Source: Lunularia cruciata (Eukaryota; Streptophyta; Marchantiopsida; Lunulariales; Lunulariaceae). Taken from it: DNA of 64,000 bases. The stretch's first letter is position 1, and the number at the start of each line of letters is the position of its first letter. The stretch is from NCBI GenBank assembly GCA_948567375.1, contig OX419756.1, positions 61,544,552 to 61,608,551 of the forward strand. Reading direction: 5' to 3'. Positions 11,045 to 21,830 of the stretch are shown here, piece by piece. The notes beneath the pieces were generated by a model. The model did not search any database, was not told where the DNA came from, and saw nothing but the letters and a program-made list of their open reading frames with translations. A program made the translations under genes and the position numbers.

Positions 11045-12084
11045 CAATTTGAGAACAATAAAAGCAACCACCATTTACTCATAAATGTTCTTGGTTTGAT
11101 TTGCCAAGTGGTCTCTATTGGATGGCATCAATCTCCATTGGTGTTGGCTCATCCACCCATGCTTGGTTGTTTTAAGGTTTTGTGGAGGTCTAGGTCAAGA
11201 TAAATTCATAACAAAGAAGTAATGGTGCTTAGTCACTTGTATGAGTTCTTTGAGATGTTTGGGTTTAGGCATGGTTATTTCCAATTTGGTGCATAATTTT
11301 GAACCTCTCACAAACCAATTCAAAGCTTCACCTTCTTGTTTTTTTGGAATCAATATCATGGTATTTTGAAATTAAGAAATATAAACTCTATTAAATTGAT
11401 CCATCAATTTTTCCAATTGATCTCATGGAACCCATGCATCCTTCATGGCTTGGAAATGCCCAATGACCCAACTCTTGAAGTCTTCGCATGTTAAAATTTG
11501 AGCAACAAATTGCGATGGAATTTGCTCCACCATAGTTTTCCCGCTTCATCTAGTTGACCTGAAGCTAAGAGGATTGTCTTTGATCATCTAATAGATTTGT
11601 GACTTCAAAGTAACATTCACAATCAAACACAAAGTTCTTACACACAATAGATTATTGCCTTCAAAGAAATTTTGGTTACGGGAATTGGACAAAATCTTCT
11701 CCTTCTCAAAATGCTTCTTTCTCTAGTTTCTCGTACTGTTGCCCATCATAATCTCTCTTTTCTAACAATCACCAAAGATGCTCAATTTGTTTATATAGAC
11801 CAATGATAACTTTTGGCATCACAATCATGATTATTATTCTATCAACTATCTAGGTTAACATACAGATAATGCATGTCCATAGTTCTTTATAAGCTACAAT
11901 TGGAAGAATTAATGGCTCATTGGACAAGGTGATTGTATTCAAAAAATCTTGCTCAAGGGAGAAGTGATGAATTGCTAGAGATGATGCTTTGGTAGCACAT
12001 AGATACAAAAATCCCAATGATTTAAGGGAGACTGATTTGGTGGTCCATAGATTCCATCTATCCCATTCTTTTTTCTAATATCAA
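11045..12084 (-). pseudogene. Gypsy gag relic (right arm)
   Basis: Reverse-complement counterpart of 6707-7737. The stretch TTGCCAAGTGGTCTCTATTGG near 11101 matches the complement of about 7659-7680 and also 25830-25855. Primer site and leader lie next to the LTR at 12070-12084. Heavily mutated and cut by the copia LTR at 11044. Confidence 0.6.
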
Positions 12085-12507
12085 TATAAAAGACCAAGAA
12101 GAGAAATAGAAAAATGGAAGGTCAAGTCACATTGAAATTCTCAATTGTGTGGAGCTTCCTATGCCTAGCATGATCTTGGATTTTGGTATTTATAGTGAAG
12201 CAACATAAGGCTCTTGAGAACCTTCCAAGGAAGCTTCTCTTTCAAAGTTGCCTTCTTGTAATGCAAGTTAAGCTACCACAAAAGCTACCAAGGAAACCTC
12301 CTACTTAAAACTAGCTACTTGGCATACAAGCTAAGCTAGTTGGTAACTTGTTGTGCAAGTTACTTGATCCTTGGAGGTACATAGAAGCTTTCCACTAAGA
12401 ACATTCAAAATTGCTTCTAAAACATTCTTAGAGTTCTTAATTATATTTGACTTATTTACTAGCTTAGTAGTCTCTGCTAAATCATTTTCTAACTCTATAT
12501 TATTACA
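12085..12507 (-). repeat. LTR-1 (right arm, 423 bp)
   Basis: On the minus strand it runs from TGTAATAATATAGAG at 12507 to GGTCTTTTATA at 12085, inverted relative to 6267-6693 and similar in length. A worn primer site (TGATATTAGAA) follows the inner end. Its outer end is separated by only 4 bp (TGGA) from the start of an LTR-2 copy. Confidence 0.75.
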
Positions 12508-12511
12508 TGGA

Positions 12512-13104
12512 TGTAACATCAATAGCTATAGATATTATCTAGAGGTAGAAATTGGCTTAATAACATCTAGAAGGATGTTTTCTAAGTATTTCTAAGTATA
12601 AGTGATGGACTAAGTATATCAGATAGAGGTGCCACCAAAAGAGTACTTCCACTAATCAAGCAAGAGCCAACAACACCTAGAAAAATTCAAAGCCAATTTT
12701 GGAGACCTAAATGAATGAATTAAGCCTTGAAAGAAAATATACATACTCTACTTTTGGATTTTTTGTCTCATTGAGAGCTTTCCAACAATACCTCATCCAT
12801 GCAATTTTGAGCTTCTTATAAGAAGATTCCCTAAAGATTTGCTCTAATCAAACTTGTTTGACCAATCAAATAGGCCAGGGACCCACATGTCACCCATCCA
12901 TACAACTAATCTAAGGGTGATGCTTGCTGACATGTCACCAATCCATGTACTTGATCCAAGGGTGGAGCTTCTTTTGAAGGAGATCCTCTTTGCTATATAA
13001 TATAGACAAGGTGCTCTTTTGGAACATCATAGTATTATGCGTTGGAGTTTTGTATTTTCTCTCTTGTGTTTCTCTTGGGGTTCTCTTGTTCTCAAAATAT
13101 TACA
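12512..13104 (+). repeat. LTR-2 copy (593 bp, internally deleted)
   Basis: Starts TGTAACATCAATAGCTA and ends TTCTCAAAATATTACA. It matches 30782-31520 (739 bp) and 47957-48719 (763 bp, minus). Shared pieces include 'CACCAAAAGAGTACTTC(C/T)ACTAAT', 'CATCTAGAAGGATG' and the 3' 'GGTGCTC' region. A TATA-like TGCTATATAATATAGAC lies near 12992. About 150 bp shorter than the other two, so it carries internal deletions. Confidence 0.75.
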
Positions 13105-13105
13105 A

Positions 13106-13117
13106 TGTCATTAGAGC
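13106..13117 (+). promoter_or_regulatory. Worn primer-binding site after LTR-2
   Basis: TGTCATTAGAGC, one base after the LTR, matches the iMet primer site TGGTATCAGAGC at 9 of 12 positions. It indicates that this was the 5' LTR of an LTR-2 element whose body is no longer recognisable downstream. Confidence 0.4.
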
Positions 13118-13659
13118 ATGTGTTTTAATCCAACAGAGTGGATCACCCCTCTTGGAGCAACATAGGGTAAATGAAACTGAGTAATTTTGAGGGGAGAAAA
13201 CATAGCAGATTTGATATACAGGGTTTGTTTTAAAGAGAGAATGGGATTGAGGTGCTTGGAGGACAATTTCTTGCACTCTACTTTCTATTCTTGAATCCAT
13301 TCTATATTAAGATTATGTACATCCAATGTGAGCAAGTGTGAGTATATCTTATTTATCATTTTGGATTAGAGTTCATAGACATAGTGAAGAATTCACTAAA
13401 CTTGGTGATTCTACCTATTGTGATATATGATAGAGAGGAGGGTTTTAAAATCTACATTCTATTATGATGCAATAGAACTAAATATACAAAATCTATTACC
13501 TTTCAACAAGCAAGTAGAAATCATTATGTGGTTAGACCAAAAGTGATGTTTAGGGATTTTATAGTCCACCATTTTGGTGAGGAATATTATCAATGAGTGA
13601 TAGGCTCTAGGGTCCAAATGGTAGTCCCAATAGTCCATGACTCCTGACATTAACTCTCT
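13118..13659. other. Spacer, nothing recognised
   Basis: Sits where the gag of the LTR-2 element would follow its primer site, but no open frame or knuckle motif is kept. No match to other parts of the window was noticed. Confidence 0.35.
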
Positions 13660-14509
13660 ATTGAAGTAAGAAGTAGTGATTGAGTGTTTGCAATGAGTGT
13701 TACCCCATTTGGATTGAACAAACTCTTATCCTATGCAAGTAATCACTAGAAACTTGAGGAAATCTAGATGGATTTGCCAACAAAATCCATGATTTCTCTA
13801 GCAAACCCCCTTGTATGCAAACAAAGCCCTATTCTCCAATAGCACACCCCTTGCTTCTATGGAAAACTCTTGATTGAGCAAACCCCATACCTTTGCAAGC
13901 AAACCTCCCAACTTGTGCAAGTGGACCTTAGCCTTTTTGAGCAAACCTTCTTCTTTTTCTAGTTGGTTTTGATTCTGATCTTTTTTCTATCTTTTATTTT
14001 TGATCTTTTTTCTACCTTTTTTTTATAAGGTTAGTTTGTTCATACAGTTTGTGAGCACATATGATTGGAACACATACAATTAGAGTTAGTGGGAGACCAT
14101 TCCTATTGATATTTGGGGGTATCTAAGAGGCCTTTTCTTTGTAGAGTAGGAGTACACAAAGGAGGAAATATATTTCTTACCATTGTATGTAGGATTGGTC
14201 TCCCATGCAAGATTGGACAGCCAAGAGATATCTTGCTCAAAAATATGTATATTCATCATAAAGACCATTTTTCAAGAATCAAAGGATTTGAGCAAATTCT
14301 AAGTGAGATAAGATCACATTAAGCAAGACAAATTCATACCAAAATGCACAAACAGAAGGATTTTGAGAGTTTTATGACTTTTTTTAATGATTAATCATAA
14401 GTAGAGTTGGATAATAGACAAAATTTTAGTTTTGATGAAAGAAATGTCATGTTTGAGCAATCTTAAATCTAATTTGATCAACTGAAGCTCAAATATTGGA
14501 AATCAAAGT
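13660..14509 (-). repeat. Repeat X (inverted copy)
   Basis: Reverse complement of about 40347-41130. Shared landmarks are AGTTAGTGGGAGACCATTCC near 14089, AGCAAACC(C/T)C runs, and CAAGCAAACCT. It abuts the 3' end of LTR-1 in both places. The recurring 'GAGCAAACC' phrase gives it an irregular short-repeat texture. No coding capacity. Confidence 0.6.
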
Positions 14510-15006
14510 TGTAAAAGACCAAGGAGAGAACTAAGAGAATGGAAGATTGGAGCTAAAGATCACATTAGGACTCTTGAATGAAGAAAAATATAAATTCCTA
14601 GCATAAGCTGGGGCATTGGTATTTATAGAGAACATATAAGGCTCTTGGGAAGCTTCTTAAGAAACTTCCTTAAAGCCATCTTCTTAGAGTGCAAGCTAAG
14701 CTAACCTACTTGAGAATTTCCTTGTAGAAACTATATACTTGGTGTGCAAGCTAATGTAGTCATGAAGCTTCCCAAAAAGCTTCCTTCTAGAAGCCATCTA
14801 CTTGGTGTGCAAGCTCCTAGTTGGAAGCTTCCCAACAAGCTTCCTCCAAGAAGTCTCTTACTTGGTTTACATGTTACCTTATACTTGGAAGGTACCAAGA
14901 AGTTTCCTAGATGCTTCTAGAATATTCTTATTATTCTTGGCTAATTTTACCTATTTGCTATTTTGTTGGTCTTGACTAACTTGTCTATAAACTCCATATT
15001 GTTGCA
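14510..15006 (-). repeat. LTR-1 (497 bp)
   Basis: Minus-strand start TGCAACAATATGGAGTTTA at 15006 and end CTTTTACA at 14510. Longest copy in the window; it carries extra AAGCTTCC-type short repeats at 14640-14880. Flanked by repeat C on its 5' side and X on its 3' side, the same order as at 38814-41400 (+). The flanking bases (AAAGT and CCTTT) are not a target duplication. Confidence 0.8.
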
Positions 15007-16045
15007 CCTTTGGAGTTGTGCCTTCAGGGAAGGGTAGTACGTATCTTTGTGATAGAAGTTTTAGAGTGAAAGAGAGTTTGGAGTGAAGTGAAACAACACC
15101 TTCAAGATTAATTTGGAGGCTATTTGTAGTGAATGTGATCTTTAATTTTCCCTTTTCTATCGTGTGCCATAGGGTCACACTACACTCTTTTCCGAGTGGT
15201 TTCTGCCCAAGACATTAAAAAGAAAATAATAAAATGAATTGTAGCTAAGTGATTTTTCTTCACTATTGGCCACTTGGATATTTGAAGGACCAACCTGTTC
15301 TTACCAAATTTACTAGTATTAGTATGACAATAAGTCACCATGATTCAATATTAACAATTATTCATCAAGTGCTTCAAAAACTGAAAATAATCTTAAAATC
15401 ATATGATAATGTTGACTCAATCTAGATATCTAATATAGAAGATTGAAAATATACCACCATAATATTTTTCTTTATAAAAATAAAAGGGGAGTATTATTTG
15501 ATATATTTTTATGAAGGAATTAATAGTAACTATTCAAATTTGTAAAAGATATGCAAATCACACACTAGAAAATGTAAATGATCAAATGAACATTTGTTCA
15601 ATGTTTTTATTTGATTAAAAATAATATTATAATTATTAATTTAAAAAATAAAATGAGTGAATATGGAATGAAGATTTATTCTATGTTTATAATTGATGTA
15701 CAATAATATTAGAATCAAGCATTGAAGAAACATCAATGAATATCAATAAAAATTAATAAATAAATAACTAAAGGTCAATATTGATAAATTTTTAATTATT
15801 AAATTTTAAGAATAAAATAATAATTCTCCCTTCTAATATAAATAAATTTAAATGTTTCAATATGTTTATCAATTTTAAATTAATACTAAAATCAATATAA
15901 GTCAACATTGAACAAATCATCATTTGACATATCAATGTACAAAACAATTTCCTAGTTTGATATGTTAAGAAAAGTCCAAAGATTGAAATACACATCTTGT
16001 TGTCAAAATAATAGATTGTTATTCATGCTAGCCAAGCAACTCAAC
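15007..16045 (-). repeat. Repeat C (inverted, partial)
   Basis: Very AT-rich. Reverse complement of about 39046-40075 and of much of 56280-57343. Anchors are GTGATTTGCATA/GTGTGATTTCTATG near 15555, TTGAACAAATCATCATTTGACATATC near 15910, and TTCATGCTAGCCAAGCAACTCAA at the right end. Around 15480-15860 it is mostly A/T runs. Function unknown; noncoding. Confidence 0.7.
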
Positions 16046-16049
16046 ACTA

Positions 16050-16335
16050 AAACTCCTTTTTCTATGGTCTTGGTACTTATGGAAAGTCCTTGAGAAGATG
16101 CTTCCAATGAGATAAAGTATGTCTCATTTGAATTTGTACTCATAAAAATAAAAATCCCTATGTGAATTGCTTTTATATGTTCTCCCATAAATAGAATCCT
16201 GTAATTTGAAGATCTATCCCATACTTACTCTTCTACACTCCCATAGAAGATCTTTATTATATTGATTCGTCAATTTTCTTGTATGATAGTTTTCCAATAG
16301 AGCATTTCTATAATTAATGAAACTCCACACTTAAT
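16050..16335 (-). repeat. Copia 3' LTR (minus orientation)
   Basis: Homologous to 10775-11044. It lies just downstream, in minus-strand terms, of a minus-strand copia RNase H and is in the same orientation, so it reads as that element's 3' LTR. The right end is CACACTTAATAA near 16327, equivalent to CTTAACA at 11044. Contains the GGAAAGTCCTTGAGAAGATG phrase at about 16080. Confidence 0.55.
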
Positions 16336-16429
16336 AATCTCCTTGTTGGACTATAATATTATTTTTCATCTAATATATATGATTTATTCTAATCAATGAA
16401 CTTTGAAGTCTAATTGGAACTATGCATTG

Positions 16430-17530
16430 CTTGAGCTTCTCACTTTTGACTACCTTGGTAAAGATATTTGCAAGATTGCTTACTCCAACAATGTTTACCA
16501 AAGTTAGTACTCCGTCATCTATGGATTCATCAATGAACTGATACCTCAATTGAATATGCTTTGTCCTAACATGAACATAGGATTATTTGCAAGATTGATA
16601 GCACTTTGGCTATCACTATGGATAATATTTTCCTCTTGTTTCTTGCCTAGCTCTACCATAAATGGTTTCAACCAGGTCATCTCCTTGCTAGCCCTTGAGT
16701 TGGGCATGTACTCAAATTTTGTGCTAGACAGAGCAACACTCTTTTTCAATTGAGACATCCAACTAATGGCAGTACCACCCAATGTAAACACATATAATGT
16801 AATGCTCTTTCTGCTATCAAAGACACCTCTCAAATCTGCATCAATGAAGCCTTCTAAAATAGCATATGTTTGCTCTAAGAAAAATGCCTCATCAAATGTA
16901 CCTTTCAAATAGCATAATAGCCATTTTATTGCTTCCCAATGCTCATTTTATTGCTTCTTGGGTTTGAAATGAATCTATTTACAACTCCCACTACATGAGC
17001 AATGCTAGCCTATTGCATACCATTTCATACATCAAACAACCAATTGTCAATGCATAAGGTAATCTACTTATGTTCTCTCTATCTACATCAATTCTTGGTC
17101 ATTGCTCCTTGGAGAGTTTGAAGTGAGTTCCCAAGAGAGTGGTTCAATTTGTAGCATTTTATGAACCAGACCTGTCCATCAACTTCTTGATGTATTTCTC
17201 TTGAGATAACTTTAAAGTACCTACAAAGTTTTATTTGCTAATTCTCATTCCAAATATATGTGGTGAAGGACCTAGGTCTTTCATTCATCAAACAACTAGC
17301 ACCTTAGCCTTCTCTCATGTTGGATCCAACAACCATAAAGCATCAAGATAAAGCAACAACATGATTTATGAATCAACAAATGACTTAATGTAGCAACAAT
17401 GATCCATTTTTCATATGGTGTAACCATTGTTGGTCATATATACAACCATCAAATTTCAAGTACACCACTATAGAGGAGCTTGTTTCAAAACAAAGAGACT
17501 CCTTTTCAAATTGAAAATAATGTCCCCTTT
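16430..17530 (-). pseudogene. Ty1/copia RT-RNase H relic
   Basis: The minus strand reads, from 17530 downward, an RT palm fragment with '[10 protein letters not shown]'-type sequence (near 17490), a broken catalytic region, then an open 120-codon RNase H segment at 16546-16908. That segment has 'GFIDADLRG' (first Asp), 'ALSSTKFEYM' (Glu) and 'HSDSQSAINLAN' (third Asp), so the RNase H active-site residues are still visible. It ends at GQSIFN, as in the 10262-10462 copy. RT is broken by stops. Joined head to head with a plus-strand copia fragment at about 17535. Confidence 0.8.
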
Positions 17531-17534
17531 CTTA

Positions 17535-18376
17535 GTGATTTGAAACCCCTATTTATCAAAGAAGAAGGTTATATGAAGTTAAAGATCTCTCAAGGGTCAA
17601 TATGGACTTTGATAAATGTCAAATATATCCCTAGACTAAAGAGGAATTTGATTTCCATAGGTCAACTAGACGAGGAAGGATATCAAACATCCTTTGAAAG
17701 TGTTCAATGGAAGGTTACTCACAACAATCTGATTTTAGTATGATGATAGAAGGTTTGAACTCTTTATGTCATAGAGAAAAAAGAGCATTTGATGACAATT
17801 GCTAATGCAATTTGTCCTTATATCATATGGCGCCAAAGACTTGGTTACATGAGTGAGAACTGTTTGAAGTAGTTAGTTGCCAAAGGTAAAATCTTGGAGT
17901 TAAAACTTGTTCAAATTGGCTTTTGTGAACCATATCTTTTGGGAAAGAAAAAGCCAATTACCTTCACAAAGACTACAAGCTTACCAAAAGCAAGAAAGCT
18001 AGAGTTAATGCATAAAGATGTGTATAGCCTAACTTTAACTGAGTCACTTGGAGGATCTCACTACTACATCATCTTTACAATTAATGCTACCCAGAAGGTA
18101 TGGGTTTAATTTAAAAAATAAATCAGATGTGTTTAGTGTTTTCAGGCAATGGAAATCTGAGGTTCAAAACCAATCAGATTTGAAAATCAAGTACTATTCA
18201 TCTGATAATGGTGGAGAGTATAGTAGCAATGAGTTTAGAGAGTAATGTGTATGGGATGGGATTAGAATGATCAAAACTGTCCCTCAGACACCACAAAAAA
18301 ATGACATGACGAATACTTGAATAGGACTCTCAATGAGAGAGCTAGATGCATGAGACCACAAAAAGGTTGCCAAAAG
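17535..18376 (+). pseudogene. Ty1/copia pre-integrase/integrase relic
   Basis: The reading 'GYMKLKISQGSIWTLINVKY', 'PRLKRNLISIGQLDEEGY' is the copia pre-integrase block, followed by 'FCEPYLLGK' (part of the zinc-binding HHCC), 'HKDVYS' (first Asp, reading KDV) and 'SSDNGGEYSSNEF' (second Asp). It stops abruptly at about 18376 inside the integrase, where a purine-rich element begins; the equivalent sequence continues uninterrupted at 8408-8653. Frameshifts present. Confidence 0.8.
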
Positions 18377-18527
18377 AGAAAGAGGGACATGGAGAACAAG
18401 AAGAATCGGGAAGAAAATAGGGAAGTGGGTTTTGGTGAAGGGAGAGAATTTGAAGGAGCATGGTTCTGGCCTGTGGAAAATAGGGGTAGACTTGGCTGTG
18501 TAGGAACAAAAGAAAATTTAATTAAAG

Positions 18528-18935
18528 GAGAGAAGATTTTTGGGAGGAAGAGGCCTGGACAGAGAGAAGAGGAATTTTTGGAAGGGTTTTTGTGACTTGT
18601 GTGATAGGAAGGGGAGAAGATTTTTGGAAGGAAGAGGCCTGGACAAAGAGAGGAGGAATTTTTGGAAGGGTTTTTATGACTTGTGTGACAGGAAGGGGAG
18701 AAGATTTTAGGGAGGAAGAGGCCTGGACAGAGAGTAGAGGAATTTTTGGAAGGGTTTTTGTGACATGTGACATGAAGGAGAGAGGATTTTTGGGAGGAAG
18801 AGGCCTGGACAGAGAGTAGAGAAATTTTTGGAGGAGTTTTTGTGACTTGTGTGACAGGAAGGAGAGAAGATTTTTGGGAGGAAGAGGCTTGGACAGAGAG
18901 GAGAGGAATTTTTGAAAGGGTCTTTTCAAACAGGA
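18528..18935 (+). repeat. Minisatellite, period about 84 bp, about 5 units
   Basis: Units begin GGAGAGAAGATTTTTGGGAG, with starts at about 18528, 18611, 18695, 18777 and 18860. Each has AAGAGGCCTGGACAGAGAG, GGAATTTTTGGAAGGGTTTT and TGACTTGTGTGACAGGAAG. Later units are more diverged. The period is a multiple of three, which together with the purine skew opens a 335-codon frame on the minus strand. Confidence 0.85.
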
Positions 18936-18989
18936 AGAGAGTGAAGGATCAAATGGTTTTGGACAGGAAGAGAGTGAAGGTATCAAAGG

Positions 18990-19260
18990 GTTTTTGGACA
19001 GGAGGAGAGTGGGAGAAATTTTTTTGAAAGGAGAGGGTTTGGACAGGAAGGTACATGAAAATTTCCCACAGGAAGAGCTTGTGACAAGGAGGGAGATAAT
19101 GTTTGAGAGAGTTTTCTTTTTGCTTGGGTAGGAGGAGAGTGGGAGAAGAGATTTTGAAAGGAGAGGGTTTGGACAGGAAGGTTCAGGAAAATTTCCCTTA
19201 GGAAGAGCTTGTGACAAGGAGAAAGATAATATTCGAGAGAGTTTTCTTTCTACTTGGACA
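18990..19260 (+). repeat. Tandem duplication, period about 130 bp, two units
   Basis: GGAGAGGGTTTGGACAGGAA occurs at about 19030 and 19160, each followed by GAAAATTTCCC, AGGAAGAGCTTGTGACAAGG and GAGAGAGTTTTCTTT. Same sequence style as the 84-bp array. Confidence 0.75.
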
Positions 19261-21149
19261 GGAAGAGAGAGAAACCCTTGATGGGATATAGGGTTGTAAG
19301 GAATTTTGAAAGGGAATGTTGGCAGACTAGAGCATTGGAGAAAGCATTGATAAAGCTTTGGCCAAAAAGAGAGGACATTCAAAGAGGAGGATATGTGTTT
19401 TGAGACAAGAAGAAAAAAGGTCAAGGAAAATTTACGAGGAAAAGAACTAAGAGCTTGGTTTGTTGTGAAAAGAAAAGAGAAGTATGTGAAGATCCTGGTA
19501 GATAAAAGGGAAAGGTTGAGAAAAGACATGCTTGAACAGGAGAGTAAATTTTTGAAGGACTAGAGGGTTGCTGGGACAAGTTGGAGAAAATTCGAGGGAA
19601 GGGGTCTGAAGTCTGGACAGGGGAACTCTTGAAGGGAAGGTCTGGACAGGTCAAAAACTCTTGAGAAGAAGATTGTGGGTTATTGACAGGACACAAAGAG
19701 AGGATTTTTTGGTAGAAGAAGCTGCAGAAGAGGAAACCATGAGAGAACAATTTTTTTTTCAGGAAATAAAAGGATCAAAGGGAAATAAGGAACTGGAGTG
19801 GAAAAGGAGATCTTGAGTGAATTGCCATGCATATAAAATGACATCTTGAAGGAGGAACTAGGGAAACAAAAAACAGCAACTGATCTAAGATAGGAGAAGA
19901 GAGATTGATTCTCAAAGGAGAAATGGTTTTCTTTTCTTTTGACTGTGGCTGGCCAGTAAAAGAAAATTTTGAGAGAGAAGGATTGCTAGAAAAAAAAATT
20001 AAAAAATTTGAGAGACAAAGGCTTGGCTGTGCAAGAGGGATTTGAAGAATGTGACAGGGAGAACAATCAAAAGAAGAGACACTAGGCAGGAGAAATGTTG
20101 GAAGAAAGAGCTGGTCTGTAGAGGAAGAGGGAAGAAGTTTTGAAGGCAAGGCTGGATAGGGACATGGGAGAGGAAGAAAATTTTGGAATGGCTTGGTTCA
20201 TCAGAAGTAGAGGAAGAGAAGAGGTTTCAAATTTGGTTTGATCTGGCTGAGTTGGTTTTTATCTGAACTAAACATAGTTTGATCTGGTTGAGTTGGTTTA
20301 GATCTGGACTGAGCATAGGTTGATATGACTGAATGGAGTAAGTCTGAACTAAAGGACAAGGACTTAAGAGAGACAGTGAATTTTGGGGAGTAAGTTTGTC
20401 TTTGCTGTGTCAGGTCAGAGAAGGGCAGAAAAAATTTGAGAGTGAATTTTGACTTGATTGTGAAAGGGCATAAAAGAGAAGAGGTTTGAGAGAGTTTCTT
20501 GTCTATGATAGGACAAGGAATTGCTGGAGTGAATTGCTTGGACAGCTGGTGAGTTTAGGTGTGGTCACTGTATAGACTAGAGTTGTTTGGCTTCCTCCAA
20601 AAACTTATAAACTGCATGGCTTGGCAATCTGAAAATATGATGTCTCTTGTGAGTGAATTTGTATATTTTGAATTTTGAATAAAGTCAAGGGAAGGACTCT
20701 AGTTTAGGAGCTCTCAGTCCAGTCCGTGTGAATGGCACAATTTAGTGATCTGGATGCTCGGGGTTGAGCCGGTTAGATCACTTGTGTCCATTCTATAAAC
20801 ACCCTAAACCCAGCTCTATGAACCCGCTAGATCCAAAACCACAAACCCAAACTTAACAAGAGAACTAGAATACAAGACCATACAAGGGTAGAGAACCACA
20901 AACCTGAACTTAACAAAACACAAACAGTTTTGTGAGGGTCAACATTAACCCATAGAACCCAACATAAAACCCTCAAGAAGAGCCTACCATCGGGAGCAAT
21001 TGCAAACAATTTGCTCTTACAAGAAGGAGATTGCCAACCATACAAGAGAGAGAGTGTGTCAAACTATGAGAAGCTTTGAGTCATTGGCAACCAAAACAAT
21101 CTAAGCATGAGCAGCCAGGTGCTTGGTGCACTCTAGAGACCAAACAAAC

Positions 21150-21830
21150 CGCGCAACACTAGTTGCAAGATGCTCTTGTACCACTTGAAAGAATGGATCT
21201 TGTTGTAGAGCTATCCTAAACTCTATTTGGACCTTGGAGTTGACTAATACCATCATAATTGTCACCGTGATGAGAGAAGAGTCTTCACAGGTCGTCATGA
21301 TAGGGCATCAGGGATGACATGGAACTGACTGGATTTGTACTCAAGTTTGATGTCAAATAATTGTAGTTGTTCCTCCCATTGATGATATTGACTCTTCATG
21401 TGTTCCAAATGCAAGGTCTACAACAAGGGCTTGTGATCAATTTGCATGACCACTTGTTTCTCCAAGAGATCATGCCTTCATACCTTAGTGGTATATACCA
21501 TTGATAGTTGTTCCTGATCTCAAGTAGAGTAATTCCTTTTTATTGTATTTAGTCTATGACACAAAGGCAATGAGATGTAATCCATCTGTGGATTCCCATT
21601 GTAGCACAACTCCAATTGCAAAGTTTGAAGCATCAAAATCAACCACACATGGTAATTGAGGATCATATGGTTGAAGAATTGGTCTTGAAGACACCATATG
21701 TTTCAACTTCTGGAATGCTTCTTTGTGCTTGTTGGTCCATTGAAAGCTTGGGTTCTTCTCCAAGAGATGGATCAATGGTGCGGTGTCATACATTTCCTTT
21801 CTCTCTCTAGGAACACAAAGGGTGCCTAGC
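21150..21830 (-). pseudogene. Ty3/gypsy RT-end/RNase H relic
   Basis: The minus-strand frame 21554-21793 reads 'HKEAFQKLKHMVSSRPILQP' then 'PCVVDFDASNFAIGVVLQWE', the junction of RT connection and RNase H with its first Asp (DASNFAIG). Below it, at 21300-21540, readings give 'VVMQIDHKPLL' and 'WEEQLQLFDIKLEYK', the distal RNase H, and 21150-21298 gives the linker before integrase. Stops interrupt the three pieces. The 3' end was lost at the junction with the minisatellite element. Confidence 0.75.

Larger units (their letters stand above)
6263..12511. mobile_element. Palindromic nested retrotransposon composite
   Basis: Left arm 6263-7786: LTR-1 (+), primer site, gag, then the first bases of a copia LTR. 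The right arm, about 10995-12511, is the reverse complement of all of this, down to the gag/copia-LTR junction (CAAATT|TGTTAAG on the left, CTTAACA|CAATTT on the right) and the TCCA/TGGA just outside the LTRs. The arms are about 1.5 kb and differ by scattered substitutions and indels. A copia pol relic fills the 3.2-kb centre. Because both arms carry the same copia insertion junction, the arms were probably produced by inverted duplication after the copia inserted. Confidence 0.7.
18377..21148 (+). mobile_element. Purine-rich minisatellite-bearing element, copy 1
   Basis: Abuts a copia integrase at 18376 and ends AGAGACCAAACA at about 21148, next to a minus-strand gypsy fragment. Its right 450 bp (20700-21148) match the reverse complement of 49340-49790: GAGCTCTCAGTCCAGTCC near 20710, GATCTGG(A/G)TGCT, TAGATCACT, AGAATA..GAGACCA, AGTTTTGTGA, and GGTGCACTCT-AGACCAAACA at the end. 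The left 2 kb is strongly purine-rich on this strand with tandem arrays at 18528-18935 and 18990-19260. AATAAAG occurs at about 20679. No TE protein is encoded, so it looks like a non-autonomous LTR-type or unclassified element. Confidence 0.6.

Noticed and set aside
13100-13300. Minus-strand 66-codon frame over the end of LTR-2
   Set aside because: Spans an LTR end and primer site; it is a chance frame.
18522-19529. 335-codon open frame on the minus strand, the longest in the window
   Set aside because: It runs through purine-rich tandem repeats on the opposite strand. A pyrimidine-rich strand rarely forms stop codons and the 84-bp unit is a multiple of three, so the frame follows from composition. 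No domain; low-complexity Ser/Leu/Pro/Lys.
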